The position numbers and the translations under genes were made by a program. DNA of 64,000 nucleotides, taken from Talinum fruticosum (Eukaryota; Streptophyta; Magnoliopsida; Caryophyllales; Talinaceae). Within the stretch, counting starts at the first letter, position 1, and each line of letters opens with the position of its first letter. The stretch is from positions 8,937,501 through 9,001,500 of the forward strand of contig JAITYX010000004.1 of the NCBI GenBank assembly GCA_021018815.1, read 5' to 3'. Of the stretch, positions 24,701 through 36,846 are shown piece by piece. A model generated the notes under the pieces. The model was not told the origin of the DNA. It did not search any database and saw only the letters and a list, made by a program, of their open reading frames with translations.

Positions 24701-26524
24701 TAAAGCTGAGCGAAATCGATATCACTACAAAAGTATGGGAAGCTAAATGTTTCACATGACTAGAAAACTTTTTACTGGTTCATTATTTAGGTAATATTGT
24801 ATTAGTTATTTACAAATTGACCGCTGATCAATGCTTGATGGCGTGTCTCATATATATGCGAGTAATAAGTTGTTTTGCCAATGAGCTTTAACTAAAGTAA
24901 CAGGTATGCCATCTCCCCAACAGGGCCTCAAAAGTTTGAAACTTTAAGGAAGAACTCTCCTTTCGGGGTAAATGTTTTTGGCACATTCAAGCTCAAGGAT
25001 TCCATTGAACCAAGTCTTATGTGTACCCCTCCTCAGCCCACGGTAACCCATTGTCAGTTATCCCAGTATGGGACCCAAGCAGGGAAAGCAGCTTATCATT
25101 AAAAACAACTAAAAACCATATATATAGAGATATATATACATCTATACTAGTTTGAATTTTCTGTAATAACATGAAGATAAGGTCGCTCAGTACTTCAAAA
25201 AGTTACAGTAATGTCAAGGCTCTACCAGAAGAACAGGATTCACAACAAATTTCTGGTCTATCTATGGCAACCAATCCAGTCAAGTGTATACTACATATAT
25301 TTGTAAATTTGAAATTGTAAAATAAAAAAGAAGTGAAAAACAAGAAGTAAATAAATTTACATGTATTAAAATCTTATTATTGAGTATATCAGAGAGAAAT
25401 TCTCATTGGAAGGGTCAAGCATTGAAGCAATTACGGGACAACTAGATAAGAAAGGTGAACAAATCATTACTTCCCACAGCAACATGGAAGTCTAACCAAA
25501 ACAGCAATTCAGGCAACTTCAGTCATTCTTAAATAACTAGCACTGTACCTTTTGTAAAAGGCGGACTCTTGGTACTGAGATATCACTTGCCAATTCTGTA
25601 TAATATAAGCGGCAGAAGCATAGATGACGAATACAACAACCAGGAGTATACCGATGAACTCTGCAACGGAAACTACCCCAAATGGTCCATCCACCACAAC
25701 AGGAAAAGTCCAGAGGCGAAACCTTGGTTTTGAAGCCTTCTTCCTACAAACAAACAATGATACCAAGTAAAAAATTTTGTAGGCAGGTCTGGCTTTCATG
25801 GAAAAGTAGACAAATTAGGCCTTATTGTTTTTAGTTGTAAGGTATGTAGTTGCATTTGTAAGGAAACTATAAGGTAGGTATAAGAAGCTTTAAGGGGCAT
25901 AATTTGTTATAAAAAGACTCAAGAAACTGTAACAACTATAATCAAGGGGCTTTAAGAAGCTGTCACTAAGCTTAACCATCCTTAAAGCTAACAAGAATTG
26001 GGCCTCAAACAAATATATACTTGGAAAACAGAAAGTTGATTTCAACTTGCACAGAGTTACATACTCTTGCAATTCATCCTCATTCGAGATAATGAGATAC
26101 ATCACAGACAGAAATGCTATTATGAGAACTGGTGCAGTGAAAGCAAGAAGAATACTTCCTGCAGAAACCCAAAAAGAAACAAGTTGAGATCACTTAGCCA
26201 GTCCTTGTTATACAGTTAGTTTGTAAGTAATCATAACAGGGTAAAATTAAAGAATATAAATTGTTAAAATTATGACAAATACTAACCTGTGATCCCAAAA
26301 AGACTTCCCGATGTAGCATTTATAAATTGAAAAACCAACTTGTTCACAAATTCCAAAGGAAAGAAGAACATAAGGAAAATCCATGCTATGAAAACCAACC
26401 ACATTAACCCTTTCAGTATCCATTTTGCTGTGGACTTGAAGGTGGGAATCTGCGTCGTCTTCTCGATATCAGGAATGTTGTCATTGTTTGATAGTAAAGG
26501 TGTATGAGTAGAGTACTCACCCAT
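18742..26524 (-). CDS. FRO: Ferric-chelate reductase, FRO6/FRO7-like
   Basis: Complete nine-exon gene: 26524-26287, 26158-26065, 25743-25549, 24654-24420, 22560-22233, 21664-21391, 20882-20627, 19872-19443 and 18911-18742. These total 2220 nt, or 739 aa plus TAA, normal for the family. All eight introns are GT..AG and in phase. It transfers electrons from cytosolic NAD(P)H through FAD and two haems to Fe(III)-chelates across a membrane. Visible signatures are haem-ligand pairs His223/His237 (YHVWLGH..TLHG) and His298/His311 (THQLY..FHVG), FAD-binding HPFS at 386-389, VEGPYG at 442-447, nucleotide-binding GGIGISPF at 464-471, and CGPP at 703-706. Two extra membrane segments lie at about 573-598 and 609-634. 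The short N-terminus ([13 protein letters not shown]) resembles FRO6/FRO7 rather than root FRO2, and whether it targets plasma membrane or plastid cannot be told. Intron 4 contains a copia remnant. Confidence 0.95.
22783..22912 (+). repeat. 5' LTR remnant of the intronic copia element
   Basis: About 130 bp aligned to the start of the 3' LTR (both have TGTGGAGCCTAATG and CAAAGCGTGGAA/CAAGGCATGGAA). It lacks about 33 bp present in the other LTR after GCAAGCAYGA. Homology stops near GGCCGTGTCAA, so the rest of the 5' LTR, the primer site and the start of gag are deleted. Confidence 0.75.
23285..23635 (+). CDS. 116-aa open frame inside the intronic copia element
   Basis: Begins [18 protein letters not shown] and ends before the 3' LTR, with a basic patch ([16 protein letters not shown]). 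It lies in the interior of a retroelement antisense to FRO, so it is most simply a chance or residual polyprotein frame. I do not recognise a domain and assign no function. Confidence 0.25.
   Translation: MGSSAVRVGNGDEKFVGFTNGSSVAPQEKLQEPGVKKKMAMSTKGKAKRYKFFLHYDWLTNASELVLHDGCIHDVDRSEWKFTQGNGDDGLEKNLDSRILASVLVQGKDVGEVKVE
23728..24225 (+). repeat. 3' LTR of the intronic copia element
   Basis: 498 bp from TGTTGAGTATGTG to ..CTAACA, preceded by a purine-rich TGGGAGAT. It contains a TATTTAATTAAG AT-rich block at about 24004 that could serve as a promoter, and an internal GGTTGGCCGTGTC motif shared with the 5' remnant. Confidence 0.8.
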
Positions 26525-26943
26525 ACTGAACAATTCAACTTGGATTAAGTTTTCAAGTCCACAGATAATGTATGAGGAACCTTTCTCTTTTCCTTTTTTT
26601 TTCTTTTTTCCTCTCCTTAAAAAGTAAGACAATGAATGCACATATTTAAAGTTCTCAATTCCTGTCAAAAGAAATTGGTAGAACCCACACAGTACAAGCT
26701 ATTAATGTACAAACTGACCCCTTGAATTTTGGCCACCATGCTAATTATTTGGAGATAATTTGGCAAATTTTACACCACATGTGAACTTTTCATATAAAAA
26801 AAATGATGAAGTATCCAGATCTCTGGTACGAGAGATGCCGATGGTACGTGATGGACCTACATAACCCATTTTATCATTAGCATAACCACAAATACTAGTA
26901 TCACCACAATAGTTGACACGTGGCAAGGTTAGAAGACCTCAAT
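26525..26943 (-). promoter_or_regulatory. FRO upstream region
   Basis: 419 bp between the FRO ATG and a CACTA-like terminus. This must hold the 5' leader and at least the proximal promoter. I recognise no specific element with confidence. The space left before the transposon end is short for a plant promoter. Confidence 0.45.
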
Positions 26944-28457
26944 CACTATTACAATAATGACTTTTACTACGGGCCTTTTATAACAGTTATAAAGGAAATT
27001 GTAGTAAAAAATCGAGCGGTCGCATTTTTGTAAAAATTTTAAAAAACGTTCTTAAACAGAACCATAGTAAAGGTCTTGTCTGGACCTATTACTACAGTTC
27101 AGTTTAGGTAGGTTCAGAAAATTCAAAACAAGGACCTTGTTGTTGGATGAAATAGTCTCTCCCGCTCGCTCTCTGCTCTCTCACAAACACTCTTATCTCT
27201 CTCTCTGCCGCCACCTGCCCTCGTTCACAGTTGCCTGCTGACTCTCAATTGCCCCTCTCTCTCAGTCATTTGCTTCGTGGTATCCAACTTTTCTCTCTCT
27301 CTTTTTAGTTTTCTTTTTTTTGCTTTGAATTATTAAAAAATTGATGTTCATAATGAGATTGGTTAATTGAATGTATTGGGTTGTTAAATTTGAGATTTAT
27401 GGGCAAGATATTGATTTCATGGATGATTTAATTATGGGTGAATATTAGTAAAATGATATGAATATATGGGAATGTTGATTTTATGTGATTGTTAAGTTGA
27501 AAATTTTTGAAATGTTTGACATTTTGAAAAATAGGTTTGGGAATTGACGAGAAAGGGTGAAAGAAAGATTTATGGATTAGGGATTAGAGTAAAGAGAAAT
27601 GGAAAGATTTATGGATAGAATTGTATTTAATTGGAAAGAAATTGATAGGGTTTATGGTTGAAGGTATAGCATTTAGGGCATATTTGGTTGGATGTAATCA
27701 AAGTGGTAATATAATTAAATCGGTAATAGCCATTATATTAACATCTTTGGTTAAAACTTTATAATGCAATCAAAATTGAATTGTAATCAAATTAACCTCT
27801 ACCTACGCAATTACATCCATCTTTGTGATCAAATTTTAACACACTTGCACTAATTCTCTCTCTCTCTCCTTCTCTCTCTATTCCATATCCTTTTTTCCCT
27901 CCTCTTTGGCAAGCAAAAAATTCATCCATTTAAGAAGGAATTTGATTTTCTTTCTTCTATTATTTTAATATATGATATTATTGATTGGTCACTAAGAGAA
28001 AAATTCAACTTCAACATTTTGGATTCAAACTTTAACTATTCAATTAAAAAGATAAAAGAAGCTAAAATTAAAATTTTTAGATCAATTTTTTTTTACTTGT
28101 TAACATTTATCATTAATTCAATAAATATTTATCATCAATAAAATAATTTTAATTTATATTTTTATCAATGAAAAAAATTTTAAAACTTAATTATATGGTA
28201 AAAGAGATTGAAAAAAGCTTAAATATAAATTTAGAGTTTAAAATTTTGTTATTTGGATAACATTTATCTTCAATACAAAAAACATTTATCGCCACTAGAA
28301 TAATCCAGTTGATATTTTTTACCACAAAAAAATTAAATTAGAAAATATCCGATAGAAAAGATTAAAAAAATCTCAAATATGATTTCGAATTTAAAATGTT
28401 TCATGCAGATAACATTTATCTCTATTACGATATTTATTACCATTAAAATAATATAGT
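26944..28457. mobile_element. CACTA-like element, one end only
   Basis: Starts CACTATTACAATAATGACTT followed by TTACTACGGG. The same arrangement (CACTA, then about 17 bp, then TTTTAACNACGG) begins the 16245 and 30856 elements. The following CT-rich leader (27150-27310) and the AT-rich sequence after it (27310-27680, with GAAATGTTTGACATTTTGA) parallel 31080-31760 of the 6-kb element. No matching right terminus was found before the next element begins, so it is truncated. The rest to 28457 is AT-rich without genes. Confidence 0.6.
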
Positions 28458-28486
28458 TACTACTACAAAAGCTGTTAATTAGCGAC

Positions 28487-28720
28487 GGAAACGAGGGATC
28501 CGTCGCTAATTTGGAATTAGCAACGAAAATATCCATCGCTAAAGGAATTAGCGATGGAATATTCCGTCGTTAATCCATGACTCGGGGTATTTAGAATTTT
28601 CAGATCTAGGAAAAACAAAAAAAAAGTATAATTAAATTAATTTAGTCGTTAGCGACGAGACAGATCCGTCGCTAATAAATTTTTTTATTAGCGACGGATC
28701 TGTTCCGTTGCTATCGATGA
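28487..28720. repeat. Subterminal TTAGCGACGG repeats
   Basis: Several copies of TTAGCGACGG and its complement CCGTCGCTAA, arranged as inverted pairs within 230 bp of the element end. They are likely transposase-binding sites, as in other CACTA elements. Confidence 0.75.
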
Positions 28721-29156
28721 ATAAAATTCAGATCTAGCCTTTCGGTCAGCTGAGAAACCGAAGCGAAGAGAGAGAGAAGTCCGAGCGATTTTGCGAGCGA
28801 GAGTGTCCAGCCCACTACCACGCATCGACAACCCCCTCCCGTCGCTCGTCGACCGCCGCCTCCCATCTCCGGCCGCCCTGCTTCCTCCGCCCTTGGTCCG
28901 CCGCTGAGGAACCCGAAAGCCAAAGACGGGTGAGTTCTCTTTGGTTGCTTGCCGCCTGGAGGAGGTCGCGCCGCCGCCGCCCGTCCTGCCGCCGCACGCC
29001 TGTCCTACCGCCGCCGTCTAGTTTGAAGGTATTGTTTTCTTGATTGTTATTAGATTTAGGGTTTTCAATAATTTAACTTCAAATTGATGATTTTATATAA
29101 TTTGCTGCAAATTAATGTTGTTTGTGAATGAATTTGAAAAGAAAAATGTACAATTG

Positions 29157-29405
29157 TGTTATTTATGTATAGATGTTGTGTTGTTTAAAGTATGTGAGGT
29201 TAGATTTGTTGGAAATTATTGTTGAAGTTGAAGTAAATGTTATTTATGTATAGATATTGTGTTGTTTAAAGTATGTGAGGTTAGATTTGTTGGAAATTAT
29301 TATTGAAGTTGAAGTAAATATTATTTAGGTATAGAAGTTGTGTTGTTTAAAGTATGTAAGGTTAGATTTGTTGGAAATTATTGTTGAAGTTAAAGTAAAT
29401 GTTAT
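29157..29405. repeat. Three tandem copies of an 81-bp unit
   Basis: The core TTGTGTTGTTTAAAGTATG recurs at 29176, 29257 and 29338, exactly 81 bp apart, followed each time by GGTTAGATTTGTTGGAAATTATT with few differences. It lies between the GC-rich leader and the transposase remnant of the older CACTA element. Confidence 0.9.
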
Positions 29406-29815
29406 TTGTGATTTATATATGTGCAATTGTTTGTGGTTTATTTATAAATTTATTGAACATTTGACAAATTATTAATAAATAGTGGTTAGTTGTGTGAAAT
29501 TAGAAATGAAATGATTATTGTAAATTTTGAAATAATTGTATAAATTATAATTGTGTGTGCGTTATTTTATACTAATTAGGTAGAAATAATGTACTCAATT
29601 ATATTTGTGTGAGTTTATTTATGCTAATTAGGTATGGTTAGTTTAATGATGACATAAATAATTACGAGTAAAATATAGAAATTTAAGAAATTTATGTATA
29701 AGAAAAGTATATGTCTAATGCATAATGGTTATATATATTATGTTCATTATAGAAGAAATGTAATCATAACATCTCCATGTATTGATTACTAACTAATAAT
29801 TTAATAAATTATTAA

Positions 29816-30649
29816 ATGTCAATCAGAATATATATGGACGGGCTTACGCATCGTAGATGGATGTATCGTAGGTTATTACCTGGTAGAGTTGGGTATAGAC
29901 AAGAGTTTTTAGACGGGGTTGAGGAGTTTGATGCACATGCTAGAAGTCAATCAAAATTTGTACATAATCAACAATATATATGTCCATGTCGCAAATGCAA
30001 AAATCGAAAGTATAAGGATCTCGATGAAGTTAAGTAATACCTTTATCAATATAGTTTTCTTCCAAACTATTGGTATTGGACTAGTCATGGAGAAATAGAT
30101 CCTTATTTACATGAGGATGGTGGTATGACTTCTAACATATTCAACGACAAAAGTGGCTCCAATCATATGAACTATGACGATGTAAAATCAAATATCGATC
30201 GTATGAATGATATAGTCACGGATGCCATTATCTCAAATCAAGGCTCTACAAGTAAGCCTCCAAATACCCATGCCCAAACTTTCTTTAATATGGTTGAGGC
30301 TGCACAACGACCTTTGTGGGTAGGAAATGACACTCACACTGAGTTGTGCGCCACCGTTAGAATGTTGAGCATCAAGTCCGACTACAACATGCCTCAAAAT
30401 TGCTTTAATGAGATTGCTCAACTTATGAAGGAGATTTGTCCCCACGATAACAGAGTTCCTCGTGACATTCACCATGCAAAGAAGGTCATTAAAAATCTTG
30501 GGATGGATGTTCAAAAAATTTATTGTTGTCGAAAAGGTTGCAAGTTGTTCTATAAAGAGAACATTAATCTTGATTCATGGGTCGAAGGAAGAAAGGAGAT
30601 AGATGGTACCTCTGTGACAAAAGAAATAGAAGTTGTGTTCAGCGAATAG
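29816..30649 (+). pseudogene. CACTA transposase N-terminal part (Transpos_assoc plus TNP2-like region)
   Basis: One reading frame of 277 codons with a single in-frame stop TAA at 30035-30037. The first part (MDGLTHRRWMYRRL, then CPCRKCKN) matches the transposase-associated domain of plant CACTA elements, including its Cys-x-Cys-x2-Cys motif. After the stop, FLPNYWYWTSHGE and the block ending NLGMDVQKIYCCRKGCKLFY match the N-terminal part of TNP2-like transposases, with the usual paired cysteines. The catalytic core that should follow is absent. The next coding remnant lies from about 30731. Confidence 0.8.
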
Positions 30650-30730
30650 TGAGTTTCACAAATAATTAAAACTTTCATGGACTTCTTGGTTAATAGGAAT
30701 TATCTAATGACAATTTCTTTCCTTCTTACA

Positions 30731-30855
30731 GGAGTCTTTGTAACAATACTCGACTTCTAATGTCTATGACAGACATCGGGAGGAAATATAAGTTAGCCTT
30801 GGCGCTACAAAGAGATGAGTATCTCGGTCATGTTCGAGTTGTCGGTTGCAAGGTG
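30731..30855 (+). pseudogene. C-terminal CACTA coding remnant, part 1 (cut by the nested element)
   Basis: After an intron-like gap with a TTCTTACAG acceptor, the plus-strand frame reads MTDIGRKYKLALALQRDEYL and ends VVGCKV exactly at 30855, where the nested CACTA begins. The same frame resumes at 36847. I recognise it as the conserved C-terminal partner region often encoded beside TNP2, not as a separate host gene. Confidence 0.65.
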
Positions 30856-32794
30856 CACTACTACGGAAACCACTTTTAACGACGGGTCTTTAACGATGGT
30901 TAAAAGGACAAACCGTCATAAAAAATGGATCGGTGGCACTTTTGTAAATAATCGACATTGTGTAATACATATGACGACGATTCGTTCGGATGAACCGTCG
31001 TCAAATGTCTTTCGGATACGATCTATAAAACCCGAACACACTTGCTATTATTTCCACGCCCACTTCATCTACTATTTACTCTCGGTCTTATCGCTTTCAA
31101 CAGTTCACTCTCGTCCATTACTATTCGGATCTAGATCTACTCGGTGTAATCCTTATCGGTATGTTATCCTTGCCATCGCTCCTCTTGTTGTTTAATGGTT
31201 TCGTTTCGCTCACCATATCCTCTCGTTTCTCCTCTTTCTTGTAGTTGTCTTCTCTTACAAAGTATTTGCGTCGGTGGATGTGTGTGTTTTGCCGTGAATC
31301 CTCTCGCTCACTCTCGTGTTGTTTTCCTCGTTCTTACGGTATGAATTTCTATCCTTTCTTATTTTTTGCTTTAAGTTATTTACAAGATTTATATAGTTAA
31401 ATGTTGAATGTATTTGGGGTAATTATGTGAATGCTGAGAATGTGGGTGATGTTTGAGATTGTTGAAAAGTTGAATTTTTGTTGAAGTGTTGAATATTGAG
31501 AATGTAAGTAACATTTGTTTAGTTTATTAAGTTGGAAATTCGTAAAAATCGTGAAATGTTTGAGATTTTGAGAAATGGGTTTAGGTAGTTTAGGATTTAA
31601 TTATAGGGAAACGAGAATGAGGTGATGTTGGGTTTGACTCATTTATATATTTAATTATTGAAATTGGCATCTAAATATGTTTAGAGTTTAGAGAAATGGA
31701 AATATTTATGGTTTGTGGTTTGGGGAAATAGAAAAATTTGTGGTTTAGGGTTTAAGGATGAAAAGGGAGAAAATATAAATGTGAAAATGTAAAAATTAGA
31801 AAGGTATTTGGATATAGGGATCTCCCCAAATACTTGTTATAAAGATAAATTTGTTATCAAATTTATTTATTATTTTGATGAGTTGATGTTGGGGTGAATT
31901 AATTTATCCAATTACCAAAATTTTCGATTTCCTTTTTGGGTGCAAGTTTGTTGTTATAGCAATGGTCCGTGTTACAATAATGGTCCGTGTTAGAAATTTA
32001 ACCACTACAAAAAAAAAAAATAACAAGTTACAATAATGGTCCATGTTAGGAATATATACTAAGTAACATCATTTTCTTTGTTTTTCATATAAATTGATGG
32101 CATGCTTAATTGTGTATAATTATGCTTAGTTTGCTTACCAATATATGCTTTCATAAAATTATCGTATGCATGTCATAAGATTAGAGAACTCATTCAAAAA
32201 TATGTACATAACAAGTTATCATAGGTCGCGATGACGTGCGTAAATATGCGTATAGCGCTTAGGATATTAGCTTGGTATGTATAGGTTTTTCAATTGTCCG
32301 TGTTGGACAATTTGATAATAATATGATAATAGGTTGTGTAGCTATTATAATCTTATCATAAATTTGACAATATATCACAGTGCTCATTTCTCCTTTCATT
32401 CTTCGAGTGTAATTATGATCACGATGGGTTTGATGTATATATCTTTACTTATGTTACCATACAATTAAGTAACGATATGCACATTAATCACTTCGCTTTC
32501 ATATATTGTACTTGAAGGACTAAGGGGTGAATTTTGTCAAATGTATGATAACATTTCGCCACATGAGCTAGGGTTATATTATTCTTGAATGGGTTTAGGA
32601 CTATCTATCCCTGTAGAAGGATCTTAGGCTCATGTCATGTTATTTGTGCGTAAGTATGTATTTCTCAAACTATATGTGGTGAATTGCTTCTCGTGTTTAT
32701 GAGTAAGGTATAGATCGAGCGTGAGTTTATAGCGATAGGAGGAGTGTAGAATATCGTGATGGTGTTAACAACTTTCTAGAGATTTTCGTGGAAC

Positions 32795-35700
32795 ATGCCA
32801 CCAAAACAATCCATATTACATCTCGTGTTTAAGGTGTTTCAACTCCTCAAGATTACCCCTAAGATTGTAAACGTTTACCTATATTGGCATGGGTTTGACA
32901 TAGCTTATAAAGTGTGGGTATGGAATAGGGAAGAGGAGTCGTCCGTGAATATACCCGTACGAGAGGAAAATGAAGGGTATGATCAAAATGAAGCCAACAC
33001 TAGTATAGAATTAGAAAATCGACACGAAGATCTAGTTCGTGGAGTAGAACGTGATTTAGTCAATCAACCACACTTATTAGTGCAATTGTTAGTCGATTCA
33101 AAGAAGCCTCTTTACCCCGGATGTGATAAATATACCCGTTTATCATTTGTGTTTAGGTTGATGAACTTGAAAACGACTAATGGATGGAGTGACAAAAGTT
33201 TCACGGACTTGATGGGTGTGGTCAACGATATACTCCCAAAAGGAAATGTCCTTCCCAACCGTACATACGAGGCGAAGAGGATGTTGTGTCCCATGGGCCT
33301 GAGGTATAAGAAAATACATGCCTGCCCTAATGATTGTATATTGTACGGAAAAGAACATGCACATATACATTAATGTCCTAAGTGTGGTGTACCTCGATAC
33401 AAAATGAAAAACATCGATGGAGAGAGTGTTGAGGGACCTCTCGCAAAGGTGTTGTGGTACTTGTCGATAATACCGAAGATTAAGCACTTGTTTTCAAGTG
33501 CAACCGATGCCAAGAACTTGACATGGCATGCCGATAGAAGAGTTTGTGATGGCAAGCTACGTCACCCTGCCAATTCTCCTCAATGGAAGAAGATCGATTT
33601 ATTGTTCCCGGAATTTGATAGGGAAGCACGAAATCTACGTTTGGGTCTTTGTATGGACGGAATAAACCCCCACGGTGACCTCGGTAGCAAGCACAACAAT
33701 TGGCCCATTCTTTTGCTTATCTACAACCTACCATCGTCGTTGTGTATGAAGTGCAAGTACATTATGTTGTCAATGCTCATTTCTAGGTCCTAAACAGTCG
33801 AGAAATGATGTAGATGTGTACTTGGCGTCTCTTGTTGAAGATTTCAAACTTTTATGGGATGAAGTAATTTTAGTTTACGATGCATACCTTCGAGAGCAAT
33901 TTACATTGTGAGCTATGATCTTCACCACAATCAATGACTTCCCTGCGTACAAAAACTTGTCGGGATACACCGTCAAAGGCCACAAGGCATGCCCCATTTG
34001 TGCGAGAGGGTACTTGCTCCTATCTACGAAAAAGATCTGCGTATCTCGAACACCGAAAGTTTCTTTCCTTTTCCCATCAATATCATAAGAAAATGAAGAC
34101 TTTCAATGGTAAAACCGAGATGGATTCTGCTCCAACTCCATTAACATGACATCAAATATATGAGCAAGTGAAGAATCTTTATGTAGAGTTCGGCAAGCCA
34201 TACCGACGTCAATTCGAAAACGGTGTGTGGAAAAAGAGATCAATATTTTTGACCTTCCATATTGGAAAGAGTTGTATGTGAGACATAGTCTTGATGTAAT
34301 GCATCTATAGAAAAACATATGTGAAATCTCATTGGCACTCTTTTGAACATACTGGGGAAGATCAAGGAAGGAGAGAAAGCATGATCGATATGTGTGAAAT
34401 GGGAATACGGGAGGAATTATCACAACAACCAAAGGGGAAAAGAACATATCTTCCCTCGGCGTCTTACACATTAAGTAGAAGGGAAAAACAACATTTGTGT
34501 GAGACCTTGAAGAAACTCAAAGTGCCACGAGGATATTCTTCAAACATCGGTAAACTCGTTTCGATGTCTTATTGCGAACTAATCGGTGTTAAATCTCACG
34601 ATTGTCATTCTTTGATACAATAAATACTGTCGGTTGCTATTTGAGTCGTGATGCCGAAACATATCAGGCAGGCGATCACAAGACTTTGCTTCTTCTTTAA
34701 TGCCATATGCGGTAAAGTCGTTGATTTGGAGAAATTGGATGATCTTTAGTGCGGCTTGATCGTTACATTGTGCCAACTTGAGATGTACTTCCCACCTTCT
34801 TTTTTGATATCATGGTGCTCCTAGTTGTCCATTTAGTGAGAGAAGTTTGATTCTATAGCCCGGTTTTTACCGATGGATGTACCAATTTGAACGTTTTATG
34901 AAAATTCTCAAAGGGTATGTTAGAAATCAGTAACGACCGGAAACGTGCATTACTAAGGTATACACAGCTGCGGAGTGTACTGAGTTCTGCTGTGAATACT
35001 ACCCCCAAATGGAAGAAGTTGATATTCCAAAACATTGATTTATAGGGAAGATCGGTGGGCGGGGAAAATTGGGGCCGACGGTTCTAATAATTAGTCGGGA
35101 TATAAGGGATCAAGCACATCTTTACATTCTACAAAATAGCGATGCGGTGCAGCCATTAATTGATGAGCACAAATCCCTCATAAGGAAACAATACCGAGGA
35201 AAAAATGAGACGTGGGGATTGACCCATCATAATCGCAGATTTGTCAATTGGTTCGAGAGATAGAGTGATTTCTAGCTAATTGGAAGAATCACGAGAACAT
35301 ATCTTGCAAACATTAGTAAGCTTGGCTAGACGACCGCAGATTGAAAGTTATATCTTACCGTGGGTATGACATCAACGGATACACTTTCTACACAAAGAGC
35401 CGGGACAATAGGAGCACCTCGCAAAATAGTGGGGTCACATTAGAGGCTTATGTACTTCATGTTTCCATCTCCAAGGACAAAAAACCCGTTGTAACTAAAA
35501 TGTCATATTATGGAGTCATTGAGGAGATATGGGAGCTAGACTATGTTGACTTTCGTGAGTCCATTTTCCGGTGCAAATGGGTTAACAATAACAAAGGTGT
35601 CCGAGTTAATGAGATGGGATTCATGATGATCGATCTCATAAGAGAAGGGCCTAAAAAGGATCAATTTGTTATGGTATCCCAAGCAAGACAAGTGTTCTAT

Positions 35701-36042
35701 ATTGAGGACCCGACCAATGATAAGTGGTCTATTGTTCTTCAAGGGAAGAGGCATGTTGCTGGTCAGGATGGTGAAGATATGTGTGAGTTTGTTGATGAGA
35801 CCCCACCTTTCTTCTTGGGAATGCTTGTCGAAAATGAGGATCCCAATTTCGAAGATTTGTATTTAAGGGCTGACCATCAAGAGCGTATATATATTGAAGA
35901 TAAGTCCAAAGGAAGGGGAAAAAGGAATAAACCATATAATTATATCAACTTGGTAAGAACATTAATTTTATTCCGGATGATATCTAATATTGTTGCTTGT
36001 TTTAGAAACCGTAGCTTGCTTTTCATTATTTTTGACTTGTAG
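32795..36042 (+). pseudogene. TNP2-type CACTA transposase (Transposase_21, DUF4218, DUF4216), degraded
   Basis: Domains occur in family order but in several frames. The N-terminal region is at 32990-33373, with MNLKTTNGWSDKSFTDL and HACPNDCILYGKEH. A stop (TAA near 33371) is followed by the Transposase_21 core at 33374-34120 (CPKCGVPRYK, LGLCMDGINPHGD, later INDFPAYKNLSGY and HKACPICARG), with at least one stop or frame change near 33790 and one near 33910. A DUF4218-like part (34640-35035) includes LCQLEMYFPPSFFDI with internal stops. A DUF4216-like part (35341-35960) is a long clean frame with ESIFRCKWVNNNKGVRVNE. The enzyme would have cut and moved CACTA elements. Multiple breaks make it inactive. 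Confidence 0.85.
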
Positions 36043-36507
36043 AATTCATGTAACGGATCATTGTTTGATGAGGATCAAAATAAGGACTAAGCTGTCCAAT
36101 GGAAGGGTAGAAGATCATCATTTGATGAGGGCCATAACTAAATCTATTACAAAACCATCACTTTAGGAAAATAGAGATTTTCCTTGGGGCAAAAACATTG
36201 AAATTAGATTATACCACAAACTTTCAAGAGGAGAGATGAACTTTTTCACATTAAATATTGAAAGAAAAGTACTCTTTGTATTATATTTCACATCATTTGT
36301 AAATATTCTTTGCTTGGAACTTATTGTGAAATATGGAATTGTGTTGCGAACTTGTTCAAGATGGAACTTTTGTTGTGGTTGTAGTAAGCTGGAAATTTTT
36401 GTATATGTAGGAAAATTAAGGTCTGTTGGTTATTGCTTGTATAAGTTCGATGTATTTTGGAGTGTATTTTGTACGAGAGGGAATGGAAAAATAAAAAAAC
36501 TATAAAA

Positions 36508-36780
36508 AAATACACCTATGACGACGATTCTTACATTAGAACCGTCACCATATTCCCTGCCTAAACATTTTGGGCATTTTTGTTCGAGATGTATGACGAA
36601 GGTTCTAATGTAAGAATCGTCATCATATGTAACTCTATAACGACGATTCTTTTTGGAAAACTGTCATCATATAGAGATCTATGACTACGGTTTTCCGTCC
36701 GAATTATCGTCGTAGGTAATCTTTTACTACGATTGTTGAACTATAGTAAAATATACTATATACAACGACGGCCACATAAA
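36508..36780. repeat. Subterminal hairpin repeats, right end of the nested CACTA
   Basis: Repeated motifs related to CGACGATTCTT and AAGAATCGTCATCAT in inverted pairs, the same class as 16378-16548 in the small element. They are likely protein-binding sites for transposition. Confidence 0.7.
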
Positions 36781-36846
36781 CGACACCAGTTAACCGTAGT
36801 CAAAGGTCATTTTTAACCGTAGTTAAAAGTGATTCATGTAATAGTG

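Larger units (their letters stand above)
30856..36846 (+). mobile_element. Nested CACTA element, about 6.0 kb, with degraded transposase
   Basis: The left end CACTACTACGGAAACCACTT and the reverse complement of the right end, CACTATTACATGAATCACTT, are matching terminal inverted repeats. Flanks are GTG (30853-30855) and GTT (36847-36849), a 3-bp duplication with one change. It contains a TNP2-type transposase pseudogene (32795-36042) and subterminal hairpin repeats at its right end. It inserted into the coding remnant of the older CACTA element. Its ends match the 1.74-kb element at 16245-17988. Confidence 0.9.

Noticed and set aside
30815..31195. 126-codon plus-strand frame crossing the start of the nested CACTA
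   Set aside because: It reads through the terminal inverted repeat and combines two elements by chance.
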